The position numbers and the translations under genes were made by a program. A model generated the notes under the pieces. The model saw only the letters and a list, made by a program, of their open reading frames with translations. It was not told where the DNA came from and ran no database searches. Of a stretch of 64,000 bases of DNA, positions 1 to 11,793 are shown one piece after another (positions within the stretch are counted from its first letter, which is position 1; the number at the start of each line of letters is the position of its first letter). The stretch spans positions 23,560,001-23,624,000 of the forward strand of contig CM114275.1 of assembly GCA_050084515.1 (NCBI GenBank), read 5' to 3'. Source of the stretch: Blasia pusilla. Its lineage: Eukaryota; Marchantiophyta; Marchantiopsida; Blasiales.

Positions 1-14
1 AACAATTTCGAGTC

Positions 15-170
15 ATGGCGACGTCTGCGACCGGAGCGGGAGATGGAGCGGTGGTTACTCCGGAGCCGAGCCCTCAGGTTTGTCTCGTCCCCTCCGTGAT
101 CCTCCGACCCGTGCTTTCCTCCTGATTGGTGTGTGGAGCGATTCATGATTCATTCGAGGTTTGGGTGTCT

Positions 171-213
<43 letters not shown>

Positions 214-2095
214 CGAGGGCTCGGAAGATCTCGAGCGGAGTATGCAGTAGGTGTTCGTCGAGGATATGAGATGATTTGATGGGGTCCTCTTGGCGGGCGG
301 GGGGGTGTTGCCAAGGAATGCAATAGGGCCTCGATTTTAGCAACTGGAAAGTCGAGGTCCCTTCAGTTGTTGACTGTGCTTCTGAGGAGTGAGTCATGCT
401 GTCGGTCTCGCTGCACACCTTTTCTTGCGATTAGGGGGTTTGCGCGAATGGGAAGAACCGTGATGACGGCATTTCTTCAGTGCTATTGAACCTTCACTTT
501 TCTCTGCAGTTGGGCGATGGAATGTTGAGCCGTACATTTGAGTAGTGGTGTTTAAGGCACCTCCTTTCCTTCCTTCTTTATCTTTCTTTCTTTTCCAGAT
601 TTCTAAGCGGCTTGCACGTCTGAAGCCCACCGTGTTCACCAAATTCAGCATCTTGGCGAACCAATACAAGGCCGTGAATTTGGGTCAAGGTTTTCCCAAC
701 TTCGATGGCCCAGAATACGTCAAGGAAGCAGCAGTCCAGGCTATCAATGGATTCGGTAAAAATCAGTACGCTCGGAGCCATGGTGTCCCTGAGTTGAACG
801 CTGCAGTCGCGGAAAGGTTCAGTAAAGAAACTGGCTTGAGAATCAACGGTGAAACACAGGTGACCATAACCTCAGGTTGCACGGAAGCTATAGCTGCCAC
901 CATAATAGGGCTGATTAATCCCGGCGATGAGGTTATACTCTTCTCCCCTTATTACGATTCCTACGAGGCGACTTTGGCGATGGTTGATGCGACGATCAAG
1001 TCAGTCACTCTTCGTCCGCCATACTTCGCATTGCCTGAAGAGGAACTGCGTGCTCTGTTCACCTCGAAAACAAGGGCCGTTCTGATCAACACGCCGCACA
1101 ATCCCACTGGAAAGGTCTTTTCACGCAAGGAGCTCGAGCTCATTGCCTCTCTGTGCCAGAAGCACGATGTTCTCGCCATCACCGACGAGGTTTATGACAA
1201 GCTGGTGGGTGTCTCCATCCCCTGCAAGCAGTATTCCTCTTTATCCAAGTGAGTTGTGGGGAGGGTCGGGTTTCGTTGAGTAGGAATGGAATCGAGCTTC
1301 ACTTCTCAGCGTCTTCTCATTCTATGAATTAGCAAGATCATGATCGAATTCCCCCATGTTAGCTAGCTTCTGCACATCGACTGCATAGGGAAGGGGGTGG
1401 CTGTAGAGAGGGCGTCTGGAGACGTGATTTCAAGTCTCTAGTCAGGATAGACTTGGTCTTTCTACAGATCCATACACCATCTCCAAGTGGTTGTGAAGGT
1501 TTTCTCACTTGACCTGCGGCTTATAATCCAGGTCTGGAAAGGAGAGCACATCTCTCTGGCCTCGCTGCCGGGTATGTTCGAGCGAACCATCACGCTGAAC
1601 TCCCTGGGGAAGACCTTCTCGTTGACAGGTTGGAAGATTGGCTGGGCAATAGCTCCTCCTCATCTCACCTTTGGAATCCGACAAGCGCACTCATATCTAA
1701 CGTTCTCTTCAGCCACTCCTTTCCAATGGGCGACTGTGGCCGCACTGCAAGCGCCACAATCGTATTACACGGAACTGACCAAAGAGTACACTGACAAAAA
1801 GGAGGTTCTTGTGGAAGGGCTCAAAAGTGTGGGTTTCACAGTTTATGAACCTGAGGGGACATACTTTGTGATGGTGGATCATAGCGAATTTGGGTTTCGA
1901 GATGATGTTGACTTTTGTGAGTACTTGGTGAAGGAGGTGGGAGTGGCAGCCATACCTCCTAGTGCATTCTATGCCGACCCTGAGGATGGAAAGCGCCTCG
2001 TGCGGTTCGCTTTCTGCAAGGACATCGAAACTCTCAAGAAGGGAATAGAATTGCTCAAAGCTAGATTGAAGAAGCCGGTGACAATTACTTCCTAG
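15..2095 (+). CDS. PLP-dependent aminotransferase, kynurenine/methionine aminotransferase-like (3 exons)
   Basis: CDS is join(15..77, 599..1204, 1532..2095), 410 residues; all junctions are GT-AG and phase 0. It is a fold-type I aminotransferase like the plant proteins annotated as kynurenine transaminase/methionine aminotransferase-like. It transfers an amino group between an amino acid and a 2-oxo acid, with possible C-S lyase activity. Visible motifs: NLGQGFPNF near the start, SGCTEA (phosphate contact), FSPYYDSY (cofactor-stacking Tyr), HNPTG with Asn189, ITDEVYDK with Asp217 and Tyr220, SLGKTFSLTGWKIGW with Schiff-base Lys250, and VRFAFCKD with Arg381 (substrate carboxylate). All expected catalytic residues are present. 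ATG at 15 is the only start in exon 1. The N-terminus is short and shows no clear transit peptide, so either the protein is cytosolic or an upstream exon lies outside the window. Exact substrate is inference. Confidence 0.93.
173..210. repeat. (AG)n microsatellite in intron 1
   Basis: An uninterrupted AG dinucleotide run of about 38 bases inside the first intron (78-598) of the aminotransferase gene. It lies in the 5' half of the intron, close to the transcription start region, where GA tracts are common in plants. No function can be read from it. Confidence 0.95.
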
Positions 2096-2812
2096 GCGTA
2101 GATGTTTTCTCCCATAATTGCAAAACAGCGATGGCTGCGTTCTTGGCTCATGGGAACACATGTACCTAGATGTAGCAATCTTAGCACTAGTTGTTTGTGT
2201 CGATACTTTGGAATCTCCATCTTTGGCGCTCCTGTTGAGTTGATTGGGAAGTTGAGATGGTAAGTTCAGGGTGACTACATCGAGATAGGGAAAGAATGTA
2301 GAGAGATGTTGTACGGTAAAGGACAAGTAGTTCCCGGTGCTGGTGCGACGGCAAAAGGAGTATTCCGTGGACAACTTGAAGTTCATTCAATTCTATGTGC
2401 CATGCTCTTTTCCTTATGTCCTCCCTGCGCTCAATTATCGTATGTGGCCCTCTCTTACTCACAAGTCTCCCATGGTATCCGGGTCAATCCAACTCGAAAT
2501 CTCTAGTGAGTTGTAATTTGGAGCTAGCTCCTTGATCTATTTAAAATATCCATCCCTAAATTGTAAGATGTTTACTTTAGTGTGCATGTGGGTCTTCTTC
2601 ATGAGTCAAAATTTTGTAGCTACCTTATGAAATGGCCACAATAGTTAACTTCCTTGTTTTAAGAGTTTGATACGCCTTTGATGTGACTCACCATGGTCCC
2701 AAAATTAGAACCACGAGAGAACTCTATCAGATTCTCTTGATGGACATGACGGATGTGCAATATCTCCCATGTGGGTTGATCTCATTGTTGTTGATTGTGT
2801 ATTGGAAAATTT
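2096..2812. other. 3' flank of aminotransferase gene, no further gene seen
   Basis: Transcribed 3' UTR probably covers the first few hundred bases after the stop codon. No clear canonical AATAAA signal stands out. The sequence then becomes AT-rich and runs into the 5' LTR of a Ty3/gypsy element. No protein similarity was recognised on either strand. Confidence 0.5.
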
Positions 2813-3117
2813 TGCATCTCTCATAGTCAAACATCCGTCGATACGGTAGATTAGAATTCTAGTAAGCTCACGATATGTGAGATGCAAACGAGGTTAGACG
2901 CATCAAGTGATGATGGTTGTGATCTAGTAAACCATGATCAAATTTGAATGGTTGAACTTGACATATGGTCGAGTTAGGAAATCAGGAAAGTGTTAGGCTG
3001 ATGGATTTATGTTTTGACTAATGTTAGTGTGCTTTGGTGCAGATCCACAATGTTAACGTGACTTGTTGAGCGTAAGTTTTTGCATTGCAGGATTTGAGAG
3101 AGTAAATGTATGAGAAG
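2813..3117 (+). repeat. 5' LTR remnant of chromovirus
   Basis: Similar to the start of the 3' LTR at 8203. Both share a block reading CCGTCGATACGG or GCCGATACGG. Further on both have a segment around GTGATGATGGT followed by GACCTAGTAAA or GATCTAGTAAA. The 5' copy is much shorter than the 3' copy, so it carries internal deletions. It ends just before the primer-binding site. Confidence 0.55.
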
Positions 3118-3129
3118 TGATATCGGAGC
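3118..3129 (+). other. Primer-binding site (initiator Met tRNA type)
   Basis: TGATATCGGAGC differs at two positions from TGGTATCAGAGC, the usual complement of the plant initiator tRNA-Met 3' end. It sits between the 5' LTR remnant and gag, where a PBS belongs. Confidence 0.6.
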
Positions 3130-3268
3130 AAATCGTTGGTGAACGTGAATCGTTGATTGTAGGAGTTATTGGACGTTTGGGGAGAACACAAAGTTGGAGT
3201 AGAGACCTACACGCTTGGGGAGGGACGCAAAAGACAAGGGAGGGATATAAATAGACCAAGGTTCAAGG

Positions 3269-4141
3269 ATGGTGACTGTGGGTGGATTGTCATCGAAGCA
3301 ACGGTATAAGCGACAAAAGACGAAAGATGAATCTACGACTAACTTAGAGCTAGAGAAGACGAGTGCAACTCTCGAAGTATCGACCAACTTCAAGCATGAG
3401 GATACCACAAATGTGAGTCTCTCTGTGGGGCCATCGGTTCCAATCTCAAATGACTCGGCGTTTTATGTTCGAATGATGGACCAAATGAAGATCTTGCTGG
3501 AACAAATGATTGAACAAAATAAGCAGATTGTCGAGCTTCAGTTGGATAGGGCTTCTAAGGAAGTGGATTTGCCTACGCCATTCACAGGAATGAGGGTATC
3601 TCATAAGGTGAAGGAGTTCTTTATTGAGATGGAACTCTATTTCGAGGCACAAAGGGTTGAAGTGAAGGATAAAGTTAACATGGCAGCCATGTTTTTGAAA
3701 GAGCATACGTTCCATTGGTGGATATCTTATCGGAGGGAACAATCAATGAGTGTGTCATCCTTGAGTTGGGAGGAGTTCAAAGTGTTGATTGAAGACCGAT
3801 TCATTCCGAAGTACCAAGAGCTTCGGGACGGGGTGGAGTTGGTGCGTTTGAGGCAAATAGGGTCCCTCAACACTTATGCGCGTGAGTTCAGTGCAAAATT
3901 GAACTCATTGCCTATAATGGACGAATTTTCTAAGAAGGCAATCTTCTTGAATGGGGTAAAGCCAAGCGTCCAAAAAATCTTCTTTCGAATGCCTGAGCTA
4001 CCAAAGACTTGCGCAGAACTTCTGGAACTAGCGGAGCGGATTGGGCATGATAAGATCAAAGTTCAGCGACCCTTTGAGCAAAAAAAATGTATGAAGAAGA
4101 ATACAAGGGCATCCAAGAGAGCATGGAGTGGGGATGAATGA
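3269..4141 (+). pseudogene. Gag of the chromovirus
   Basis: The frame is open for 290 residues from ATG 3269. The middle and C-terminal thirds match the Ty3/gypsy retrotransposon gag domain: a segment with EHTFHWWISYRRE, then LSWEEFKVLIEDRFIP, LRQIGSLNTYAREF and LPKTCAELLELAERI. The N-terminal third is Ser/Thr/Glu-rich with a helical stretch around residues 65-90. The frame closes just before the nucleocapsid zinc knuckle, which lies further on past a stop. Gag would form the capsid-like particle. Here it is the best preserved part of an otherwise dead element. Confidence 0.85.
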
Positions 4142-4240
4142 GATCAGGGAGAGTCTCTTACTCGGATGGCAAAATGAGTGGAGTCCAATTCGAAGCAAAA
4201 AAGGGCTCTGCATCCAAAATTACGGAATGTCTAAATGATT

Positions 4241-4282
4241 TGCTACAATGGTGGAAAGCCTAGGCACATAGCTAAAGGGTGT
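4241..4282 (+). pseudogene. Defective CCHC zinc knuckle
   Basis: Translates as CYNGGKPRHIAKGC. A nucleocapsid knuckle needs C-x2-C-x4-H-x4-C; here the second Cys position is Gly. The spacing is otherwise exact, so this is a mutated gag nucleocapsid motif. Confidence 0.75.
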
Positions 4283-4376
4283 TTGAAGCCTAAGGTTAGT
4301 AATTGAAGTATGATTGTGTTTGGTGCTTAGCATATTGTGATGGCAAGTCTTGAGACATTTTTAAGTTAGCAAGAGG

Positions 4377-4694
4377 ATGTCCAATCTAGAATATCCAAGA
4401 TTTAAGATCGCCAATCGTGATATGTTGTTTCTTGTGGATACATGTATTTCATGGCCCTTCTTGGGCCCGAGGATAATGAAGGAGTTGTGTTTGTCAACCA
4501 TCCAAGCGGAGAAGCTCATTTGGGTGGGTTTCCATGGAGGCAAATTCCATCAAATTTCAGATTCAGTTCTAGGGTTAATTTCTTTTTGTAGAGTATTCAA
4601 ACTTACGGAGAATTTCACTCTTTGCGAAATGGATGGGATACAAGAAGTTTTGGGGGACTCACTTTTTGATGCATATGAGATGAAGTTGAGATGA
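4377..4694 (+). pseudogene. Aspartic protease remnant of the chromovirus
   Basis: The segment LVDTCISWPFLGPRIMKELC aligns with the retropepsin active site, which normally reads LVDTGASHPFIS. The catalytic Asp is present, but the following Gly-Ala has become Cys-Ile, which would abolish the active-site loop. It lies between the gag knuckle and the reverse transcriptase remnants, as expected for gypsy elements. Confidence 0.65.
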
Positions 4695-5021
4695 AAACCA
4701 TTGAGGCTGAATGTCTTAATGAAAGACAAGCAATTACGGATGTGATTGGTTTGTGAGGTTCCTATAAATGAAGAGTTGGTTCGTGAGGTTCGCATGAGTT
4801 ACAAGGGTAAGTCCAGTTGAGATGGAAGATGGGTTTCTTTGTTTAATGCGAGAAATGGAAACTACAGGCGAAACACGTGGAGATCAGACCTTGGCTTCGA
4901 TGGTAATTTTCGAAACACTTCGGAAAGTAGTGATCGAATTTGAGGATCTCTTGATGAAGGAGGTTTTGACTGAATTACCGTCACATAGGGTAGTTGATCA
5001 TAAGTCAAAGGTGATATCATG

Positions 5022-5440
5022 GTCTCATCTGCCCTTAAAGGCTCCATATAGATTGGACCAGGTTGAGTTAGTTGAGATGAAAAAGTAGTTAGATCAGATC
5101 TTGGAGAGAGGTTACATACAAACTAGTAAGTCACGTTGTGAAATGATGAATCTCTTTATTAAAAAAAAGGATGAGAAGTTGAGACTGTGTGTTGACTATC
5201 GAGCGTTATAAACAAAGTGACAACGAAGAATAATTATCCATTTGCGAAGATAGATGATCTCTTTGATAGGTTGTCATATGCAAAGTGTTCCAATAGGAGT
5301 GATTTGAAGTCGGGGTGTTATCAGATTTGAATATAGAGAAGAGCGAATTTGCGCTACGTAGCATCGAGTTCTCGGGTCATGTGGTTAATGTAGAGGGAGT
5401 AGGTTCTGATGTGGATAAAGTTAAACTATGGCTGAATGGA
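5022..5440 (+). pseudogene. Reverse transcriptase remnant with internal deletion
   Basis: The stretch around LKAPYRLDQVELVEMKK, then a stop, then ILERGYIQTSKSRCE, KKKDEKLRLCVDYRAL and SDLKSGCYQI matches the fingers/palm start of Ty3-type reverse transcriptase. The sequence then jumps near position 5328 to KSEFALRSIEFSGHVV, which belongs about 100 residues further on. The missing part would contain the YxDD catalytic box. Several stops and frame changes are present. Confidence 0.75.
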
Positions 5441-5526
5441 AACCTCCCTCTACGGTAAAAGAGATGAGGAGGTTCATTTGAGTTGCATAATTTCATCGGA
5501 TTTGTGCGAAAAACTTTTCAAGAATA

Positions 5527-5814
5527 GTGAGACCACTTACGAATTGGATTGCAAAGTTTACTAACACAACATGGATCCAAGAAATGAACGAGGCATTTAA
5601 CCAAGTCAAAGAGACCTTACTACAGGAGCATATGCTGAAGCTATTGGAGTTCAACGAATCGTTTGAGTTACACGCAAATACTAGTGATTATACAATTGCA
5701 AGAATGTTGGTGCAGGATGGGAGATCTGTAGCGTACGAGAGCAAGAAGCTTAGCGATACCGAACATAGATGGCCTATTCATGAGAAAGAGTATTCGCAAT
5801 GGTTCTTTGCTTGA
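5527..5814 (+). pseudogene. RNase H-like domain remnant of the chromovirus
   Basis: Contains LLEFNESFELHANTSDYTIA and VAYESKKLSDTEHRWPIHEKEY, the start of the Ty3/gypsy RNase H domain (usually FELQTDASDYAIG...). The first catalytic Asp position reads Asn (HANTSD instead of TDAS). Frame closes at 5814. Confidence 0.75.
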
Positions 5815-6189
5815 GGAAGTGACATCATTATTTGGGACTTCATCAGACTCGGGTGTTAAGCGATAATATATTACTTAAGTATTTTGAGATGCAAGATCGT
5901 GTGACACCGAAGCAACTATAATGGCATGATTCCTTGGCGCTTATGAAAGTGCAATTGGTCTGAAAGTCGGAGAACGATAATGTCATTCTAGATTCGTTTA
6001 GTTGTAGGGATGAACATGCCATTGACTATGCAAGTCTTGAGAGCACTGTTTCCCAAAGAGACAAATTTGGAGAGAAGGATTTGCGAGAGGATTTGTGAGG
6101 GATATATGGAGGATACTCAAGCAGAGAAGTACTTAAGGAAGTTGAAGTAGGGAGAGAAGTTAGCCAACTATAGTTTGAGGTATGGTTTC

Positions 6190-6960
6190 TAAAGGTTTAA
6201 GCAGAGCATGATCTATGTCGGTGAGGGTAATCTTCAAATGAAGGTGTTGATAGAGTGTCATGATGGACTCTTGGTGGGATAGAAAGGGGAGAAATCCACA
6301 CTTGTTGTTCTAACTAAGAGGTTCTCTTGGCCCACTATGAATGAGGATGTTGGTCAATTTGTGGAGACCTATTTGACCCGCCAAGCGAATAGAATTTTTT
6401 GTGACAAGAAATAAGACTCACTTCATCCGTTTCCAATTCTAGAAGGATCCTTGCAAAGCATAAGTATGAATTTCATAACAAATCTTGCAGAATATGAGGG
6501 ATATAATGCTATTCTTGTGATGGTTGATTGGTTCATAAGTTGAGGAGATTCGTCTCGACGGTGGATTCTCCGACGGCCTATGCAACTTATCGACTTTTCC
6601 AAGATAATTGGAGGCAATCACATAAGTTACCAAGGAATATTCTATCAAATCAAGATCCAAAGTTTACCATTGTCTTTTAGAAACATCTCTTTAGAAGATT
6701 AAGGACGAAGTTGAGTTTAAGCACAACTTTCTATCCTCACACTAACAGAAAAACGAAGCGAGTAAGCTAGATCGTGAATCAATACTTAAGGAATCATGTT
6801 AGTGTAGACCAATGAGATTGGATAAACTGGCTAAGTATGGCAAAGTATAATTACAACTCGATCAAGCATTATGCGATTGGAGAACCTTATTTTCTTTTGG
6901 TGTACGGCCGTGAGCCAGAAGGGCTCTTGACGTGGCCCTTTCGAAGAGCTCTATATCGGC
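6190..6960 (+). pseudogene. Integrase remnant of the chromovirus
   Basis: A H2C2-type region is recognisable around 6240-6400 (ECHDGLLVG, then TKRFSWPTMNEDVGQFVETY), but the CxxC pair is lost. The core follows at about 6462 with ISMNFITNLAEYEGYNAILV, where the first Asp of the DDE triad has become Asn. Later parts are broken by frameshifts. A segment near 6880-6920 resembles the usual PYFLLYGREP motif. Confidence 0.65.
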
Positions 6961-7299
6961 ACAAACACTACAAAAAATGACAAAAATTTGTCAACGGAGA
7001 TGTGAGAATGTGAGAAGCGGATAAGAGAGAGTCTTGCGAAGGCTCAATTAAGGTACATTAAGTAGACTGACAAGAGTCAGCCCCAATTGGGTTTCCTTTG
7101 GAAACTCATTTGGGGCTAAGTATGTTGGATCGTATGTGGTAAGGTCAACCTATTTGAGGATGTCTGCATATTGGAATTTCCAAAAGAGGTCAAAATCCAC
7201 CCGAATTTTTATATGTCATTATTGAAGAGGTTCTTCCAAGATAACGAGCGTTCCGAGGAAAGACAAAGATTAAGACCCCAATAGATGATCATCAAGGAA

Positions 7300-7464
7300 G
7301 AATTGGAGTTTAGAATGGAAACCATCTTGCGTTCAAGATGGAGGGCCAACAAGTAGGAGTACTTGATTAAGTGGAAAGGCTACCATGTGGAGGAGGCGAC
7401 TTGGATTGCAGAGGTAGATTTGGAACATGCTCAAGAGGTGTCACAAGACTTCAAACGAATGTAG
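7300..7464 (+). pseudogene. Chromodomain at the integrase C-terminus
   Basis: After one in-frame stop the frame reads EYLIKWKGYHVEEATWIAE and continues to a natural stop at 7462-7464. This is the conserved chromodomain core (YLVKWKGY...EATWEPE) that chromoviruses carry at the end of integrase and use to target heterochromatin. Confidence 0.85.
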
Positions 7465-8190
7465 GGAAAGCACATGTATTAGTACATGGAGAGGCCATGG
7501 ACATGACTCCTGATCACGAGAAGCTTAGGCCAAAAGCTGTTGTAGCAAGAACATGTTAGTTTTGCAATAAAATGATGCATGGATTTGGAGATTTGATGTT
7601 CAGGTAAATGATTGTAATTAGTTTATGGAGGAACATGACAATGAGTAGTTCCTCATGTGGTTAGGATATAAATGAAGAGGAGAGGTAAGGCATATTTGAG
7701 GAGAGTGATTGATTTTGAATAAGAATTCCTAGAATAGCCTTAAGTGTTGGCAAATCAAACTTGGGCCCGCCTTAGCGTAGACGAGGCTAATCATTCTATC
7801 TTGGGGCTTAGGGTGATCTTACTTGCGATGACGTGAGTAAACTTAGTGACGCGTCTAAGTCAAATATGATTGTGATCCAAAATTAATATGACTTGTGGAT
7901 CTTGTGAACAAGTGAGATATTTTGGTGTTGTGAGCAAGTAAGATCTTAGGTAGCATACTTAGTTAGATAACTTATTAGGTTAACTTAGATTAATTAGCGT
8001 GATGAAGCCAATCTAGTTTTATCTCATAGGAGGAGCTAAATGTTTATAAGTGGTGCGTGCGACAACCTAAGACTTATGCCAAAAGAGGAATTGTGGCTTA
8101 TTTGCTAGAACATAATTTGACGTCAAAGGATTGGCTTCCCAGAAAGACTCGACATTAAAAAGTTTGAGTTGATGAGGACATCAACTTCTA

Positions 8191-8202
8191 AGGAGGGGTG
8201 AG
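8191..8202 (+). other. Polypurine tract of the chromovirus
   Basis: AGGAGGGGTGAG directly precedes the 3' LTR start TGTCAAGACG. The upstream text ATCAACTTCTA is also typical for gypsy elements at this place. Confidence 0.75.
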
Positions 8203-8990
8203 TGTCAAGACGTAGCCAAACGTATGCCGATACGGAACATCAGTACACTAGTAGGCTCACACTAGGATGGATGCGCGTTAGCGCAGTCTCTTGAATAAGA
8301 CACGAGATGTGAGACGCGAGCAAGGTTAGGTGTTTCAAGTGATGATGGTCATGACCTAGTAAATCGGGACCAAACGTGAAACAAAACTTGAGAGGAGGTC
8401 AAATCCAATGAAAGTTAGGCACCAAGAAGACTTCGAACTTGACTAGCGTTTGAGGTTTTTGTGGTGTTTAGAGTCATAATGACCAAACTCAAGATGCGTT
8501 TGGGATGAATAAGAAAGCATTGAAAAGCTTATGGAGACAAATACATGAACATACATTGAGAAACTTCCCCTAAACTATCATATTGGTAGTCGGGTTTAGG
8601 GCACAAACGAGCGGCCCAAGAAGACTTTCTCAAAGGTGAGAAGGGGATTGGAGATCTCTAGAACTAGATATAAGGGGGAGGATCTCCAAGGGTGCTTGGA
8701 ACCTGAACTCTACTTTGGGGAGCCGCCAGACGAACCAATGATATGTAATACATGGAGAGGGTCATTGGCTTTGGGGTATGGACACCAAGCCAAGTCAAAG
8801 GGATGTAAACCTTGGACCTCAACCCATGACTCATATCTTGGATCTCGATTAGAGATACATTGGATAGTTAGAACTGCCAAGCGCGCGAACGCCATTTTAG
8901 GTGCTTTGACTATCTAGGAAGTCTCTCCCAAGTCTAGGAAGACTTGCTAGTGTTTGGAAGTGAGGGGTTAGGAATTGTTGAGCTTGATGG
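8203..8990 (+). repeat. 3' LTR of chromovirus (right edge approximate)
   Basis: Starts TGTCAAGACGTAGCC immediately after the polypurine tract and shares diverged blocks with 2813-3117. A TATAAGGGGGAGG stretch at about 8670 could be the LTR promoter. The right boundary could not be fixed, because the 5' copy lacks the matching part. Confidence 0.55.
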
Positions 8991-10822
8991 ATAGCCGATT
9001 TAGGAACTTGTAAAGATGTTTATACATTGGATGCGGCTTCTCACAAGGTTTCTAGCGGAAACTTATTCATCCCAAATGCATCTTGCATCCATCTGTTATG
9101 ACCTCGAGTGTAGGAAGCTCCTAAATATGTAATAAAATCCCAAGTTAGGCTGTAGTATTCTTGGAGTCCGACTCTTGTACAACTTGATCTCTTCTAAAGT
9201 TCCACCCAACATTTGATAATATTCTTCTAGATCACAACCTTTATTCCAAGAGAGAATTTTGCATATAAGTTATGGCAAAATTGCTAGGAGAATGGATATA
9301 CCCTTCATGTAACTCTTTACAAAGCTCCATCTTTTAGATATTAGACCTAGAGTTGAGATCCCTAATATAGATTAACTATGATGATATATTCAACTTGGAT
9401 TCTCTAGAGTAAGAGGAATCTAGGATTGATGTGAAGATGGTACATTTTTTTCGGTTGTTTATTGATTATATATTTTTGCTCTAAACGTGGTGTATATGTG
9501 AATCTTATTGGGAGTGAAAGTTGAGCAAGAGCATCGGAGGAGTGGACTTTTATTTCTAGGTCAAATTTATATTTAACATCTATGATTTTGGATTGTGCAT
9601 CTAAAAGGCTATATTATTGGGATATATCTAGTTGTTCTTGTTTAGAAGTTTTAGTATCATTTGTAGGATGGATAGATCTTAGAAATATGTTGACAATAAT
9701 CTACATTTGTTTTTCGATATGAGTGTTCACGAGACAACTTTGAACAACTTTGAACATCTAGAATGATACAAGTGTGAATTTTATCTTTTAACCTCCACAT
9801 TGGCGATGCAAAATTATCAAAATTTGCAATCTCTAATTTCAACATGGATGAATGTGTTAGGTTCTTTTGGATTTTATGTCTAAAATAATCAGATGTGTCT
9901 AAATCTAGGGGTATTAACTTCATATGTAGGATAGATGGATTTTAAACATGCCTTATGACAACTAATATAAGTACTACTTTGAAGGACTAGAACAATACAA
10001 CTATGAAGTTATCTTTTCACGAGAATATTGAGAATACAAATGAAGTCTATCATTTCACCCTGGATGAATTCTTTGCCTTCTACCCTAAGTTTTAGCCTTA
10101 GGGCCATCCACTAGCCAAGTACAATTTGCTCTTTAGAAAACTTTTCCTCTCCCATTCTAAACCTATAGCAAGCCTAGTTTTAGGACTTACACGCTTGAAT
10201 TGAAATAAGCATGCAAAACTAACTTTCAAAAATTTTCTCATTGACATACACGGATGTGATTATCAATACTATAAACACTCACTACACCTACTAGTTTTGT
10301 TTACTACCCTCTAATTCTTTTGTTGTGTTAAGGTAGACCTAAACCTCTACTTGACTCACCAATGGTGAAGTACTTGTACAATCGTGTAGTAGGGTACAAA
10401 CCAATACGGCATGAAAAGGAAATGGAGACAAAATCTCAATTCACCAAGTCCTAGCTAGCATTACAAAAGCCATCTCTTGAGGAAATGAGAGGGGAAAAAA
10501 CATACAACCCTCCCCCTCTCTCGTAGATGGTGCCAAAAATTTACATTCCTCCATCAAACTGAAACAAGAAAAATCCATCAGATGCCCCTTAGTGATAAGC
10601 TATCTCATGTCCGGACCTTTGGAACTCCCCCCGTTTTCCGAAGTCTTAGAAACTCCTAAAAAGCCCCAGAAAAAAAGCCATCGTGTGAGGGTTGAGAATA
10701 GTATCTACGCGTCGTTGGAGCAAGAAGCAAGAATCGTTCGATCGCGAGGAGCAAGAATCGAACGAATCCCTTCGCTCCCAAAATTGGTCGCATCGTCCGT
10801 CGGTAGGCAGTGATTCTGTCAG
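8991..10822. other. Intergenic AT-rich region, 3' side includes TMEM230-like 3' UTR
   Basis: No coding similarity was found on either strand. The last 200-300 bases before 10823 probably belong to the 3' UTR of the minus-strand TMEM230-like gene. The rest is AT-rich, low in CpG, and has no clear repeats or RNA genes. Confidence 0.4.
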
Positions 10823-11582
10823 TCAGTATGCAGGAATTCGGGAAAAGGAGTAGCCGCTGAAGCCTCGCCACGAGTAGTACGCTATTCTCGTCTCGTAAAA
10901 GCCTGTGCGAGCGCAATATCGCTCCGATTCGTTAGAAATGTGCAGCAACATGAGAGAGTGCATTTGTCATCGTCTGAAATGACCGCCATTAATGTCACCT
11001 CTTCCATGACTTCGTCTCCGGATGCCGCGCGATTTGTCATCGCAGGCTTGTTTTTAATTATCAAGAGCATACAGAAGGTGGTTGTTCTTCGATCGGGCGC
11101 ATCTCGGAGGATTACAAGAAAGCGCGGAAAGTGGGACGGGTTGAGGTCGACGCAGCGGCACCGGGAGGCGGCGCGACAGCTCTGAAAGTTGTTTCTCTGC
11201 CGAGATCGAAGAGAAGAACGCCACGAAAAAGCGCTGAAGGGTCAAAATAAAAGATCGGGGAAAGAGGTCAGACGAGTTTCTCACCGGGAAGGAACACGAG
11301 AATTCCGAGAACCAGGAATCCATACGCTTGTTCAGAATCACCCGCCATGTGCTCTGTGAAGATGAAGTGAGAGATCACGAGGAAGAACGTTCCCAACGAC
11401 AGGAGGAACAGCGCGAGCACGATCGACTTGCACGGTACCTCATCCGGCATCTCAAATCGGAAGCGCAAATCATCTTCCTCCCCCCGCTCCTCCTTCTCGC
11501 GATACCGCAGCTCATGATCCTTCCCGTCTTCCCGCGACGACAGCGCCTTGTAGCGCACTTGAGATCGACTCCTGCTCTCCAT
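10823..11582 (-). CDS. TMEM230/DUF872-type membrane protein (2 exons)
   Basis: CDS is complement(join(10823..10902, 11285..11582)), 125 residues. Exon 1 has a charged N-terminus (RSQVRYKALSSRED) and two hydrophobic segments, about residues 48-68 and 78-98, ending GILVFLPG. The donor GTGAGA splits that Gly codon. The 80-base last exon begins after CAG and completes FYETRIAYYSWRGFSGYSF, ending SRIPAY, which is the family's C-terminal signature. Length and topology match the family (about 110-125 residues). TMEM230-type proteins sit in endosomal and secretory membranes and are linked to vesicle traffic; the plant role is poorly known. The gene is head to head with the TGD4-like gene. ATG 11582 was chosen because upstream in-frame codons show no family similarity. 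Confidence 0.88.
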
Positions 11583-11793
11583 CCCTCCCCTCTCGTCCCT
11601 CATTCTGTGCTCCCCTCGCTGCTCCAGCACCACCGCACTGCACTGCACCGCACTGCACTGCTCTGTGGATTTCGTAACGGTGGAAAGGCCGATGGATGCG
11701 CAGCGAGCTTAGGCGGGCGCTCGGCAGCAAGGCACGCCCAATCGTGGGGGGACCCACAGAGAGGGGCAGACGCATTCACACGCCTTCGGAACG

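Larger units (their letters stand above)
2813..8990 (+). mobile_element. Degenerate Ty3/gypsy chromovirus
   Basis: A full-length but decayed LTR retrotransposon on the plus strand. In order it has a diverged 5' LTR, a tRNA-iMet primer-binding site, gag, zinc knuckle, aspartic protease, reverse transcriptase, RNase H, integrase and a C-terminal chromodomain, then a polypurine tract and the 3' LTR. Order and chromodomain place it among plant chromoviruses. Every domain after gag carries stops or frameshifts, and several catalytic residues are lost, so it cannot be autonomous. The outer limit of the 3' LTR is approximate because the two LTRs have diverged strongly. Confidence 0.85.

Noticed and set aside
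10592-11070. Short frames on both strands around the last exon of the TMEM230-like gene
   Set aside because: They overlap the intron, last exon and 3' UTR in the wrong frame; the supported exon is 10823-10902.
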